Assembly: GCA_022885665.1 (NCBI GenBank)
Contig: JAGQDJ010000612.1
Coordinates: forward strand, 1-64,000
Origin: Triops longicaudatus
Taxonomy: Eukaryota > Arthropoda > Branchiopoda > Notostraca > Triopsidae
Direction of reading: 5' to 3'
Length of the DNA: 64,000 nucleotides
In this document: positions 48,331-61,300 of the stretch, piece after piece
Layout: every line of letters starts with the position of its first letter
Numbering within the stretch: the stretch's first letter is position 1
The notes under the pieces: generated by a model
The model's input: the letters and a program-made list of their open reading frames with translations, nothing else
Database searches by the model: none
Told to the model about the DNA's origin: nothing
Position numbers and translations under genes: made by a program

Positions 48331-49766
48331 GTCCCGGGACGGCACGGTTGTGTTAAAAAGGAAAGTTGGTACGAAATGGAAGAAACCCATTCTTCAGCGG
48401 AAGATATGAGGTACGATTTGTTTTTCCAATTCCGTGCCAATTGGAAATGGTGTTTTCGCACGCTGGCAACAGAAATAACGGAGCCCACCGCGAGAGCACA
48501 GGGAGAAAACGTACATGACTGTTACTGGAAAGCAAAAACAGGTGCCTGGTTTCCTGCTCTGGTCAACGGGGTGTCCAGCACGCATATAGAAATGTATTGT
48601 TCTGGGAGCTCAGGGAGAAATTTCCCCCTTTTCGAGTTCACTGTTACACCTGCTAAATTATGTGAAAAGCGACAGACCGAGACATAACGATGCGACTAGG
48701 ACAAGTTATGCCTTTCGCATTAGCCTTTCGTATAAGGCGAGTAATCGATGCACGTAAATAGCACATTTGTCACTTTTCCCTCACCCCCTACCCTCCTTAA
48801 CCTTAAAAAGTAACAGAAAACGATCTGTATGCGCCGTCTCACGCTGGTTCTTATTTCTCTTAGCCTTGCACTATTCTCTTGAAAGCAGTAAAAAAAAAAT
48901 TTTGTTTTGTGTAGGACGTGCCAATAGGCAAATGAAAAATCCTTCACGTGGGGACGCAAGGAAAAGACAGGTGAGTATTGACATTTTCTGGCTTTCAGTT
49001 CGCTATTCTAGTCGTCTTTTCACATGCCTGGACAATGGAGATTAAGCATAAGTGAATGCTAAGATTCTCGTACCGAAAATCTTTTGTTTAAGTTTTCGTT
49101 TTCACTGAGTGCTTTCTGTTCATTACTTTTTTTTTAGATTGCCTTGTTAAGGTATTGTTGTCTGAATCATATCCCCAACGAGCCCACTCACGCGTTAAGA
49201 GAATTCTTACTAAAGGTGTCATTAACTAGTAAAAGAGTTTGTTGCTCGAAGCTTGATCATAACGAATTTAAAACGCCATGAGTGCTTGTCGTAAATCTAG
49301 CCTTGAATTCATCCTTGATTCATTTTGCTATGCGACAGAAAATAGTCGCAGAATATCGCAATTATGCTAACATGCAATTATATAGGCAATTATATATTTA
49401 ATACGTAATGCGACACAGCTGCCACATGATCCAATTCAAGCAGTAAAAGTCAACTAAAATGTTTTCAATTGTTGCGTTAAATGTCATTATTTCATTTTTA
49501 GCATTTTTAGCGTTTAACAATGACATGTCGCTTTTTTTGGAGTTTTTACACACAGCATGAATTTCACGGATGTGCATTAAGAAAAAAATAGTAACTAAAT
49601 CGAGAAATTAATTAAAAGTGACCTGAACCGATAAAACACTAATATTCAAAATCAATAACGCAAAATTTTTAAGTGTACTCGAATTCGTAACTAACTTGAT
49701 TGGATTGTTCAACGTAAGGACACACTTGAATCTTTCCGAGTCTGTCAACGGTAATGTTAGAAGAAG
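48331..49766. other. Gene-poor stretch between repeat A and the signal-peptide ORF
   Basis: About 1.4 kb. A 103-codon plus-strand ORF (48376-48687) and its antisense shadows have no domain. Nothing else is supported. Confidence 0.4.
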
Positions 49767-50021
49767 CTAATGAATTTCTGTAGGAAGTGAGTAAATCCAG
49801 CAGTCAAGTGGCTCTCCTTGGGAAGGAGGGGTTGATATCACTTTTTTCGTCACTGTCAATTCCCTAAGCGCTGCTCTCTTAAAGATCTTTTTGAAAGGGC
49901 CCTGTCTTGAAAGGAAACTGACTTGAAAGGTGCTTTTTGGTACGATAGGCGCTGAAAAAGCGGCCAGTAAGAGGAAAGAAAACATTATAGTGATGAGTAG
50001 AGACAACAATAGGTGCATCAT
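49767..50021 (-). CDS. Hypothetical small secreted peptide
   Basis: The minus-strand ORF starts ATG ATG at 50016-50021 and gives 84 residues. The N-terminus MMHLLLSLLITIMFSFLL continues LAAFSA then PIVP, a strong signal peptide with a plausible cleavage after Ala-Phe-Ser-Ala. The mature part is short, with dibasic or basic pairs (GPFKKIFKRAALRELTVTKK) and a single Cys in EPLDCWIYSLP. Basic pairs are where prohormone convertases cut, so a peptide-hormone precursor is conceivable, but no known peptide is recognised. An intron could begin at AAAAAA|GTGATAT, changing the C-terminus. It may also be a chance ORF in a pyrimidine-rich stretch. Confidence 0.3.
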   Translation of the reverse strand: MMHLLLSLLITIMFSFLLLAAFSAPIVPKSTFQVSFLSRQGPFKKIFKRAALRELTVTKKVISTPPSQGEPLDCWIYSLPTEIH

Positions 50022-52182
50022 CAAGACCTCTTCATACTACTGGTCAAGTGTCAACTGTAATTTGTTCCCCCCAAGAGCCTCCCTGTCTCTTTTCCTACTG
50101 ACGGGCTGCCATTGTAACCAAACGGAAGGAAAACGGGAATGAAGCGCAAGACATTTCTGGATTCTGGCCCATTTTTTGGACTCTTTTTACGATAATATAG
50201 AGGAAAGGATAAACGTGTCAAATCTGTCTTCAAGAACATAACTTGGAAATAGCCCCCCTTTTTCAGTGGTGCTACCCCAAAGCGGATGATCCTTATCTGC
50301 TAACGTCACTGCTCGTCTTAATGTCCAACGTAAGGTTCTTACCGTTAAAGCTCCTTTTAAGGGCGCACAGGGTGATGGAGGAAGAAAAAGGGGTGGAACA
50401 AGATTGTAATGTTTGGGCGAGTCCGAGACTACAAGCGGCAGTTTAATTTGCGGGGATTTTGGAGACTAATTGCGACATTTATGTCACGGGGTCGCACACA
50501 TCTGGTGCTCGTTAGCTGCGCAAGTTGACCTCCCGGTGACAATTGACGAGGCTCAATGGGCCCTGAGATGAGGTCACGGCCCGTACCCGCTCCCAATACC
50601 CCAAAATCTTCCAACACTAAATCTGAAATGCCCCTCGTGATGTGAGTCATCCGATTCTGGGAGGCAAGAAGTCTCTTTCGTGTCTTTTACCCCCATTTTT
50701 TACGATGTTTGGACTTTGACCCCCCACATCCCACCCTCCAGCCACCCCGGAGTCCTAAGTTACGATTTTTTCTTGCTTTTTCTGCTGTTCTCCCTTCTTG
50801 GAGAAGGTTGCAGCAGTGGAGATTGCTCATTTGGCTGAGTACATCAAGCTTTTAAGAGACTTGGATAAATCCGACTTTTTTATGCAGATTACGAATTTTT
50901 GAAAATTCGTCTTAGGCTGTCTAATTTTGGCTCTTGATGTTCTCACAATTCAGTAAAATACAACACAAAATACAATTTTAGATTTATAAATTACTCAATA
51001 CGGAAAACTAAACCAGCAAAGTTGTTTCGGAGTTTTTTTTTAATATCTCACATATTATATAGAGTATTACGTATTTTTTAATTATACAGGCATGAGCATA
51101 GCTCGTTGCTGCTTCTTTCCTATTTGAGTTGAAATATACGTTTCGGTTTACATAAATTTGTACCGAAAGTTGGTTTTCTAAAATTCACTGTTGCCAAGGA
51201 AAGTTTGCAGCACAGTTCTTATGATAGTTGCAATATTTATTCCTTTAACTTTCCAAAAGTTTTCGCTGTTGGCTCAGGTTTTCAGTAAATTTTTAGTTTG
51301 TTCATTAACTGGTTTATTTATGTACTGGGCATTAAATTGCTCTACCGTTTCTGCATTTTATCGACTTTTTTTGTAGCTGGAACTTCTTTTGTATCTTTGC
51401 TCCAAGTATTTGCAACGTTTTTTTACGTTCCGGACTTGCGGAAGTTCTGTCTTGAAATTTGCTCGTGAGTGGGAAAATTGTTAGTCGTGTTCTTTGAGGA
51501 AACTTTTACCTGATATAGCTCGTTTAGTTGTTTGGGAGGTTATGCAGCAAGGAGAATAAGTTTTTCAAGGGTGAAATTTTCTCTTTCTGTAACCTGTCAA
51601 GGAATTTTGGAAAAAAAATGCAAAAAGCTTCTGTGTAAAACATCAAAGAGTTTGGGAGGAAGAGATCCAGCTTGAACAGAAGGTGGGTCGACAGCTAGGG
51701 TGGCCTTTATAGCAAATGAGAGAAAGTTCTTGGGGATACAAAATACCAGCTACTTTACTTCACAAAAATACTAGATTGTTCCTCTTTCCCTCACGTTGTT
51801 TTGCATTTAAGCGTACACGGTAGGCTATATGGTTGGTAAATCATCCAGTACTGAAAGTTACGCATTATGGTGGTAACTTGAAATGTTAGTCGGCCATGTA
51901 CAGCACAGATGAACCGATTTCCACTCCTTTGTTTCTGAAGTATACAATTCGCACTGTTCATGGCTCCCGTGAAGGTTTATATCTGCGTTGTTATTACCAG
52001 GCAGATGTAATAATGAGCAGGACGTGGGTCCAGGAATCGCTATTATCAGTCCCAAGACAGTCTTACAAAACAATATATTAGAGCAAAACCAGTATTTACG
52101 CGTTTTCTGTACTGAGTAGTGTTACGTTCTACTCTTTTTCAAATCCGTTTATTCGTAACTTCAATACAATCACACAAAACAT
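50022..52182. other. Gene-poor stretch
   Basis: About 2.1 kb. The segment near 50429-50650 is more GC-rich than its surroundings and has a 73-codon minus-strand ORF (LVLEDFGVLGAGTGRDLISG) without a recognised domain. Otherwise nothing is supported. Confidence 0.4.
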
Positions 52183-52388
52183 TCTCCTTCTCGTGCTAAC
52201 TCTCACTTTACGTTCACAACAATCAAATTTCACGCTCAAGAAACGCAACTGACTCAAAGGAAGGTCAAAAAGGAACTCTACATTACAGGCTCGGTGCAGG
52301 GAATTTCATTCTTACCAACAATGAATCTTAGGATTCATTGTTGGGCGGCTACGAAATTGACTCTTGGGTAATAACGAACGCCACAGTA
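52183..52388. repeat. Dispersed repeat B, copy 2, with perfect hairpin
   Basis: This is the partner of 47700-47907 in the same orientation. It contains a perfect hairpin at 52317-52342: AACAATGAATC, loop TTAG, GATTCATTGTT. The hairpin is conserved in position but imperfect in copy 1. Probably a non-autonomous transposable element; family unknown. Confidence 0.65.
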
Positions 52389-55195
52389 GTCACAAACTCT
52401 CATTTTAAATAGGCTTTCTTATTTTCCAAAAAAACAAAGATTTCGTTTTGACGCATTTCTGTTTCATTTTTACTCAAAAACTAGCCAAAATTGACAAGAA
52501 AAACGACAAAGTGCTTATTTTTGCCCTAGTTGTCGGCAGACTTCATAAATTGTTAATAACTCCCAGAAAATGTAAATTATTATTACTGACAAACAATCAA
52601 AGCATACCTTTTGGCGAAATAACTTATTTCTGCAAAAATCAACAACGTTTTCGTGATTGCTTGTGCAAAGTTTTCCCCAATTTTTGGCAGTATTCGTTTT
52701 TTTGTGAGCAATATTTGTTATATTTATCAAATGGCTTGAAAACGTCCATTCGTAGGCATTCAGCGTCACGATGGGACTTATTTCTAAAACACGACTACAA
52801 ATTCTCGCGCTTTTTGGGGAGTGTTATGGAGGATTTTCGAGTCAGGCCCAACAAGTCCAGAGTTCATTTAATGAAAAACATTCTTCTTGCAAGGCAGCTT
52901 TGTTAATGCTTTCACAGTTCCGCAAAGAAGCGAGAATGTGGGAACCGCAAAGGCTTTTCTTCTTGTGCCACGGCATAATTAGACAAGAGCAATGGCGACA
53001 TTTCCATGTGGAGACTTTCCCCGGACTGCAACACGTCTTCTGCTATATTGTCTGTTTGTCCAAGGGAGTTCCTTATCTCCGAGCCTTTTGTTACGCTTAA
53101 TTATGAGCATTGATATGCTTTGCTTTCGCTAAAAGAAGTATTTTCTTTTTTTCTTTTTAAAATGTTGGATGTTTAGGACACTAAGTGCAGGACAGGACCA
53201 ACAAATATACGCTTCTCGTCAGTGCATGATTTTTTTAATTTTTTTAGGAGTCGATGGTTTCGGAATAGTATGGAAAGTAGTAGGGCAAGAAAGAAAAGGA
53301 ACATGGAGCTTTTCATCTCTCCCACGATGCTAACCAAAGATAGAGGGAGATCAAAGGCTGAGGAAGAGAGCGCAGAAGAAGCATGCTATCAAGCGTGATA
53401 AGTGTCCGAGTGTGTTATATGCATGCCGAAGAAGTGGCTCGGATGGGCATGGCTTGCATCACAGCAAAGAGAAAATAAACAATTTGGGGCCATCTCTACA
53501 CTTTCTGCAGCATAGAGACCTTATTTGCTTGGTGAAGAAAAAGACGAAAAAAATAAGGAAAAAAAGTACTCACAACGAAGATGCACCGCTGCTGGGTTTA
53601 CAGAGCGAGGGTCAAATATCTTTTAGGGAGTTTATATGTCGTTTTGTAGTAACCAAGGTTAAGATCAACTGGGTTATAAACCCTCCCGGACAGTTTTGTG
53701 TTTATAATCTTTCCTTTGATTACTTTATAAGTTATGTACGGCTATACAAGAACGAGACAGGGGAAAATAAACCAAAATTAGAATTTGAGTCAGTGCGCCC
53801 AGCTCGGTCCAATCAAGCTCGTATAAGAGCACAGTTTCTTTTTGTAAATATTCTCGGCGTAAATTTAGCAAGAAGGCAGGGAAGGAAGAAGTTGGAAAGT
53901 GGTCCGAATGACTTTGGATGTACAAAGTACGTTTTGAAATGTTGCCAGAAACAGAAATACGTCAGAAGTTGTTACAAATTGGGCGCTTGACATACGTCAT
54001 AATCACCCCGGAAGTTGGAACATAGGAATTCATCTATAAACCTGTCGCTAAGCCATTTTGAATGTAAAGATGCAGTGTTCAACAACGCAATTAAATTTAA
54101 GTAACTTAAGCAATTCGTTACGATTTTCGAGCCAAGATTCGAAATTTACTGTTTAGAGAGTGAATAACGTGGATGATTTTTTTCCCAGAGGATTCGAGAA
54201 ATTTATGACAAAATTAAAGTACTTTATTACACAGATTTTTTTGTTTTATTTTGTTTTTCTAAAAGAGCAAGGCACTATCAATTTTCGTTCAAAGGTCTAA
54301 ATTTGGCAAAGGTGTAAGTTTAATTTGGGTTTATGCTTTTTATCACGCTATATATCGCCACGAAAGTTATTAATGTGTTGGCGTGTTGGCCAAATCGGAA
54401 ATTAAGCCTTAAACTTTGCTGAAGAAAAGACTTTCGTGTCTCTTTTCACAACACCATAGATTTTACTTTTTTTTTTTTTTGTACGATGATGGATGAGTGG
54501 CTAGTGCAATTTTATGTTACAATAAAGCGAACTAAGTGCAGAATTGAACTTCCTGAATCCGCTAGTCCCGCCCTCTTTCTTGTTCCTCCCTCCGAAACGT
54601 CGCTTTTGCTTTTTGGCTGTAGAAAATCTGCGCGAGAAGCGTTTGGGTCGCAAGTTCATCCGGCCCCAATTTCCGTTCAAGCTTCATCAACTCCTTTCTA
54701 CTATGATGGCGCTTTTCGCAGCTCCCGAAAGCCCTTTCACTTCTCGGAGAGCTCAACTTCAAGCTTTTTTCTGCCCTTCCTTCAATTATTTTGCTTTTCT
54801 TTTTGCCCTGTACTCAATGAAAAGACCTTAGAGAAAAAGGTGAGTGAAATGCGAGTTCTAATGGGTTCATTTACCGCGAAATCTTTCATCTCTTCTTCAC
54901 CAGCAGCAAAAGGCCCATTTTTTTCTCCGCGTTCAAAAAATTTAAATGAACCACTCTGTTATCACGTGTCTAAAGATCGATTAAAATCCAATACGTCTCA
55001 CTAATTCGAAAAACAAAAGACGCAATGGCAGACGCCCAATTTCTTAATGCTCAGATCTTTTAGTCCAACAAACGTTGCAATTAAGAAAAATAGTTTCTTA
55101 CGAAAAAAGAAATTTAAAATCGAACAAAAATAGATTCAAACGGAAACAAGACTAACAGATAATAAAGAAAGTTAATAAAAAGATACCAAAAAAAG
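52389..55195. other. Gene-poor stretch
   Basis: About 2.8 kb. The two long plus-strand ORFs, 53412-53990 (192 codons) and 54486-55004 (172 codons), have no domain, no codon pattern like the genes at 0-32 kb, and open in different frames into AT-rich sequence. They are not annotated as genes. Confidence 0.4.
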
Positions 55196-55396
55196 CTAAG
55201 CATCGCAGACCAGGCGATTTCTTTCATTATCTCCGCGGGACGTCTCGGGCGACGTCGGTGGCGTCGTCAGCGTCGTCGGCGTCGACGGAGTCGCTTCAAG
55301 GCTGGCAACGTCCACAAGGATGAGTTTTGAGGTAGGCGGAGGCAAACCCGAGAGCCAGTCTGGGGCCAACTGCAGGCGAGATCGAGTCCGTGTCAA
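55196..55396 (-). CDS. Possible isolated terminal exon
   Basis: This is a GC-rich island in an AT-rich region. On the minus strand an acceptor-like TCGCCTGCAG at about 55371 is followed by an open frame LAPDWLSGLPPPTSKLILVD, then VASLEATPSTPTTLTTPPTS and PETSRGDNERNRLVCDA with a stop at 55196-55198. A GACGCC/GACGACG trinucleotide pattern gives the Thr/Pro run. It could be the last coding exon of a gene whose other exons lie upstream on the minus strand, beyond a long intron. No homologue is recognised and no minus-strand AATAAA follows closely. Confidence 0.25.
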   Translation of the reverse strand: MTRTRSRLQLAPDWLSGLPPPTSKLILVDVASLEATPSTPTTLTTPPTSPETSRGDNERNRLVCDA

Positions 55397-58300
55397 GTTT
55401 TTGCTGGTACCAAAAGCAGCCGAAAGTTTGGTAAACTTCGTGCAACTCGAACTTTCAGATTTTAACGAGCTTTAAGCGATAACCACGGACAGTGTTAAAG
55501 GTTGCGTCTTCCTCAACAGTTTTTGGTGCAATTTCCGAGTGGTATCACAGAATTCCGCAAAGGATTGTGTTATTGTTTTTGTCACGTCATTGGAAAAGGC
55601 TCACGAGCACGTGTTCACAGTTTCGAGGGTGGAAGTCTCCAAGTTTTGTACCGAAAGACGAGATAAAACTTGTCTTAAGCCTAGCAATATCGCTGTGCTT
55701 AGCAAACTGCAGCAATACGACCGATACACGGTGTAACTTAAGTGGAGAGAAAACTACAGTGGAAACTTTTGAGCGCTTGAAGTACTATTTTACAAAATTA
55801 GGAGTGAAAATTGAAATTAATTTCTAGTGAAAAAAATAAAATAAAATTGAGGTCACAAATTGATGCAACTGGAAAAGGAGTGAACACCTGTAGTTGACTC
55901 AAAAGTGGCTGATATCACATTTGATTACGTACTTGGTTACTGTCAAGTGGTTGTTACAACCGTAATAGTTCTTGTCATCCGTTTTTACGATTGTAACGGT
56001 GTCAATTTTTCGGTGCTCAAAACTCGTGGCAGTGGTTTGGAAAAGGAAAGCGAGACGCAGAACTCGGAGCACTCGATGGGTAAGTCATGGGCCATGGCAC
56101 AGACATGTGGGACTGTCAGCTGATGTTAATTAATGTCACCAGCCTCTCTTCATCCTTGTCGCCTTCTCTCTCCTTCCATTGCTTTACGTTTCTTTCTTCT
56201 CGCCTGCTGCTGGTGTTTGTCCTTTCGCCGTACACGCTTTGTCTTTTCTCTCTTTATGGACTTCCATATGGCACGCTTCGCATATTTGTTGTGATTTTTT
56301 ATTTTCGTTTCCTTTGTTTATTTATTTTTTATTTTATTTTTATTTTTTTTTGTGCACAAGTTGTGATTTTTTTTATCCAACTACTCTTTCAAATCCAAGC
56401 CCCTCACACCCAAGTTTAAATTTTTTGTAACTCTGCCTCTGCAGGTATAGAAAATTGATGAAAGGCAAAGACTAACCAAAAAGAGACGATTAGGGTTTTC
56501 TTGCATAGCCAAGTTAGGACACCCATGGAAAGGAAAGTTTCGCAAAGAAACGTAAGGCTGCTACAGCAGTATCAATTAGGAGTTATTTACGTTAAATATT
56601 CAAATGAAAAGGAAAAGAGGATACAAAAATCCGGTGGTGTCCAAATGTCGCGGAAGCGCTACTTCGTGTCCACGAAAAAGTAAAATGTTTTAAAGAGTGG
56701 TTTCGTAGGAAAACCTCCGTGGGCGAAAAAGCTTCGTTATATTAGGTCTGAGGCCAAATTGACATATTAGTAGGAGACACGCGAAAAGAACTTCATGAAT
56801 TAGCAACGATTTTTCATGAAAAAAGATATAGTACGAAATAAGTGATTCAGTCCATTGCGACATTTCGCGTTTTTTAGTTCTCACTGGTAGTTACTGAACT
56901 TCCACAATCTTAACTCAAAAAAGATTCTTTTAGTTTTGCGCTGCGCTACAATTTACTCGAGTCTTTTGCAGTTTTTTTTCGAGTTTTTGAAAAAAAAGAA
57001 TGAGACTATGAGTAAACTAAAGAAAACTATTTATAAAGTATGCTTACTTTAAAAGTATTTATGTAAGGCATTTCTGGGTATATTTGCAATGATATGCGCA
57101 CAAAGAGCCAAGGCTTAGGCTAATAAATTGCGAAGAAAGAAGAAAACTCACTTATGAACTGAAAAAGGCACCAAGCAAGTCTTGCATTCATTGTGATTGC
57201 AACTGCTTTAAAAAGGGGTTATACAAAACGAACTCATGTTTTGGTGTTGTTACAACACGCGGGGGCGTATTTTCTTTTCACCCTAATACGCCACCCTCTT
57301 TGCGAAAAAAAAAGTAAAATAAAATGGTTGGGGAAGGAAGCGAAGGGTGTCTTATCATTCCGCTTCATCACAACAAAGCTGGACCATCCAATTTTCCGCT
57401 GAACGAACCTTCAGCAATTCCCTATTTTTCCGCCTTCTCTCCCTCTGTGTGTGTATCGTATCATAAGTCTTAAGCCTCTTGCGTACCCTCAGCTTAAAGT
57501 ACTCCGCTCCCACCTTCACCCTGTCTTGAGAATCCGTTCGGCCTATTTTGTGTAGCTTCAAGAATTCCGGAACGGCTCAATCTCCATCGTCAGTCTTTTG
57601 CCGCTCAACCTTGGCACTTTTTTCGCCAAAACAGGGGCACCCAGATATACGATAAGCTAAAAGAAGGTGTTGTCGCAGCGGTCAATCTTCTGAAAAGCTG
57701 AATGTAAGACATTCAGGTTTCGCCTTGAGAGCAAGAGCGAAATTCAACTTGCCAAGGTTTGTTTCCAAAACTTATTGAAATCAGAGATAGAACTTCAGAC
57801 TTGTCCTAATGCTTTGCTATACGAATGACTAGCAGAGTTGGGCATCACCTTGTATGTCCCGGTATATATACTCGGAGATCTCCCTCCTGACTTCTTGAGA
57901 GATGACACGGGCAACGAATCCGGGCTTTGGTTGGCACAGAAAGTGAACATTGTTATACGATGCAAATCAAAGCGCGCTCCGTGTCCCAGATTTGAAGAGA
58001 AGATGACCCGAAAATGCGAGACACGATGTTTTGGGACCCAGTTGCATGTTATGTATAGTGCAAAAGTGCCAACGTGTACTAACGCGCTAGTGAATCTTTA
58101 ATTAAGTCAACATGGAGATACCGTCCATCCAAATGTTCCACTTTATGTCCATTAAAAAAGAACTTTCGCTGCACTAAAATGAGATAAAACGATACTCGTT
58201 TTTAAAAGAACATTTGTCCCTAGCAAGCGCTACAGCAAAATTTACTAGTGCAGCAACAATTAAACTATTCTGATCATTCTGCTAACACCGGTAACAACGG

Positions 58301-61300
58301 CTTTTTCTGAAGTATGGTTTCTGATTGTGTTACTAAAGGCGTCAATAGACCACGCCACCATGTGTTGAGTATTTATGCCTTTGCAGTTCGCAGTACACAT
58401 CATGTTTGTTCGCGGTTCAGAACACTACGGTTTTTGTTTTTATCTCACCTTTTTTATTTCTGTTTCTAATTATTTTCACAATTCGGCTTGGTTTATTAAA
58501 CTTCCTGTATTTTGACAATATTCCTGAAAAATTATACAATCATCTTGGACACGTGAATCACTAAGTAAAAGCATCCAGACGATGTGGTTTCTTTTCCAGC
58601 GCCTCTAGTAGCAGCCTTGGGAACCTTCTTTTCGAATAAGTCTATTGCAGTAAACCAGCACATAAGACTCACGTAAATCGAGAACGCGTGAATAGAAGAT
58701 TTGTATTTACTGCCAAGAGTTTCATTGTTGAGGGGGTTATGAAAACAAGAAATGGTGGAGGCGGGTGAAGAGGTGGTGATGGGAAAACAGAGTGTCTTTA
58801 TTTAGTACAATGTGAGTTATTTGTGTCGATGGGATATGCCGGAGTAAAAGGTGCTGAACTTAGACAATAGAGCGGGAAATAATAGGTTACGCTGACGTTT
58901 TTGACTCACGCAGCCGAGTTTTGTGTTGGGTTTGGCAAAGGCCAGGTATCAGTTCTGAAGTCAAAGACGCGTGGGCGGAGGGCTTAAAACCACGATGTAG
59001 GATAAATATAGGCTGCTGATTGAGTTGTCCGTAGACCCAAATTACTTGGCTATTCGCTTTTAAAGTTCCCCACGCTCGTGGAGTTTGTAACAGATCAAAA
59101 CACAGAATGAACGTAATCAGGAACTTGATTCTTGGTTCGTGATTGCGAACAATCGTTACAATTCGTCCGGCTGCAGTTAAGTAGACGTAGATCCAGCAGA
59201 ATTAGCGACGTAATGCGAGAAGTCGGCACCATTTCTGTGACTTGCAAACTTTATGAAGCAATTTCCTATTGGAAAGCATATTTACAGCATTTACGCTATA
59301 GGTTGAACTCCTACCTAGAAAAAAAAAAAACTTAGTTTCTAACGTTAAGTATTATTCTAAATCAATTTTATTTCGATTTTTGTGTCAAGTCTTTCATAGA
59401 TTTTGGACATTTTGTTACGGAGTTCATGAGCTCCATAGATTTGGATTAAAGTTCTTGAATTAAAACCAAATTCTTGAATTGAAATCAAATTCAGCGTTTT
59501 GTCCAGTTCTGATGGATCTGCAGGTGTCATACTTACATTCCTGGTAGCGTAAAAACTAACGAGCAGCGAAAAGGAAAATAATTACATGAAACGCTGTGAA
59601 TAGCAAATTCATAAGAGACTAATTAGAAAGTTCTAATCTAGAGAAAGAACGAAAAAATTAATATCTCTACCTCTTTTTTCAAGTTAATTTTTTACGTGAA
59701 TGAGAAGGAAAGAATCAACAACATAATTGTTATCTGAGCTTTTATTCTCCAAAGAAGTGCAAATGTTGGGAACGAATCCTTTAATTCTATCTTTTTTTTC
59801 TTCTATCTCTCCTGTCTCGTTATTATTCTAACACAAGTGGTTGTGGGCTGCTTCCTTTTCAAAAGCGTGGTTCACGGACCGAAAGTGGTGTAGTAAAATA
59901 TTTACCTTTGGAGTCTGTGTTTAATTTTATTCTCTCTCGATCATTGATCTTGTTGCAATTAACGTGAAAGTTTTCCCTACTAGGCGACTTTTACCGATTT
60001 TTTAATATGTTTTTGTATTTTCTTTTTACTGTAATCTCACATTCTTTGGTCTCGTCTCACGTTCCCTTCATTTCTATTTCAGTCCTTTATTATTTTACTT
60101 TCGGAGTCATTTTTCGTTCAATTCTTTTCACGAATGGAATTCTGGGACTCATTTTTTTAGTTTATATTTAAGATGTTTTGGTCCTGCTGTTTTCAAAGCT
60201 TGAGTTAGACATTTTGCCCAACATAATATGTTAAATGTTCTTATTGAATAAACTTCGTTAGTTTGAGTATACTTTCTTACTAAAACGGGTTGTACTTTAT
60301 TACCGTGAAGGTGCTGCAAATATGTTCAGACATAACGATTAATTCAACGGAACAAAACTGCGCACTTTGCCGATTGAGCATTAGAGCCTTTGTAGGGTTT
60401 TGCGGCCCAAAGCGACTCGTTTCCTGGAACGGTTTCAGAAAGTGTCGGCTCGAGTTGAGCGAACCGTTTCACAAAGTGGAAGTTTTGGCGCAATTGTGCA
60501 AAAGTTTATTGCGAAGGCTTAAGACGGAACAATTAAGCGCAATTAAGAGGCAGCCCTCAACGTCACACAAGAAAAGGATACTGGGGGCAAGAGCGGGGGT
60601 AAAATGCAACGATAAGTGGAAATTGCTTTAACCGTTTCTCTTCTCGTATTTATGTAAGCTTGCCTCCCCACCTAAAGTTTGTTCTTGGGCAAAATATAAA
60701 GTTCTGCAGCTGGGTTGGAAAATATAAGTAACTAGAAAAGCAAGCTGGCGCTGCTGCAACTCAAAAAGAAAGAAGGTTGCCTTGTCAGGCGGGGATAAAT
60801 AAACAGAAGAGGAGCTATCTGTGTTTCATCCTCCACAAATTTTCAGTTTACCTTTACAAGGCCGGCCTCCTTTTGTATATACCACACACGAAGGAAGTTT
60901 ATCCATTAACGCTAAGCTTTCCTACCTCCCCCCCCCCCTTTTTTTACTTCTAGAACAAGCCTCCCGCAGTTCAGCCATGCTCCCGGTTTTAATTTGGGCA
61001 ACTTTCCCAATAAAGGGGGGGATAGAAGTTGAATTTTTCATTCCCTTGACTTGCTTTTACGATATTGGGCTCCGAAGTTATCGGGTGTCAACTCAAGTGT
61101 GTTGATTTTACCGAAAAGAGAAATCATCGTAAGGTTTTATGGTTTATGCTTTAGAAAACCGAAGGCAATTAAATTCAACAGTAGAGAACACAGGAGGCTG
61201 TTTTTTTTTTCTTTTCTTTTTTTCTTTTTCTTCTTTGTTTCCGTGCATTTTTTAAGTAACGGCTTTAATGCTTAAAAGAAAAATTGGTATTCAACACGAG

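Noticed and set aside
53412..53990. 192-codon ORF, the longest in the right half
   Set aside because: No domain, starts at a non-ATG codon, Lys/Asn/Phe-rich as expected from AT-rich DNA, and no splice context.
54486..55004. 172-codon ORF starting with ATG ATG
   Set aside because: Pyrimidine-rich DNA gives Ser/Phe/Pro runs; an overlapping 95-codon ORF in another frame is equally good; no recognisable domain.
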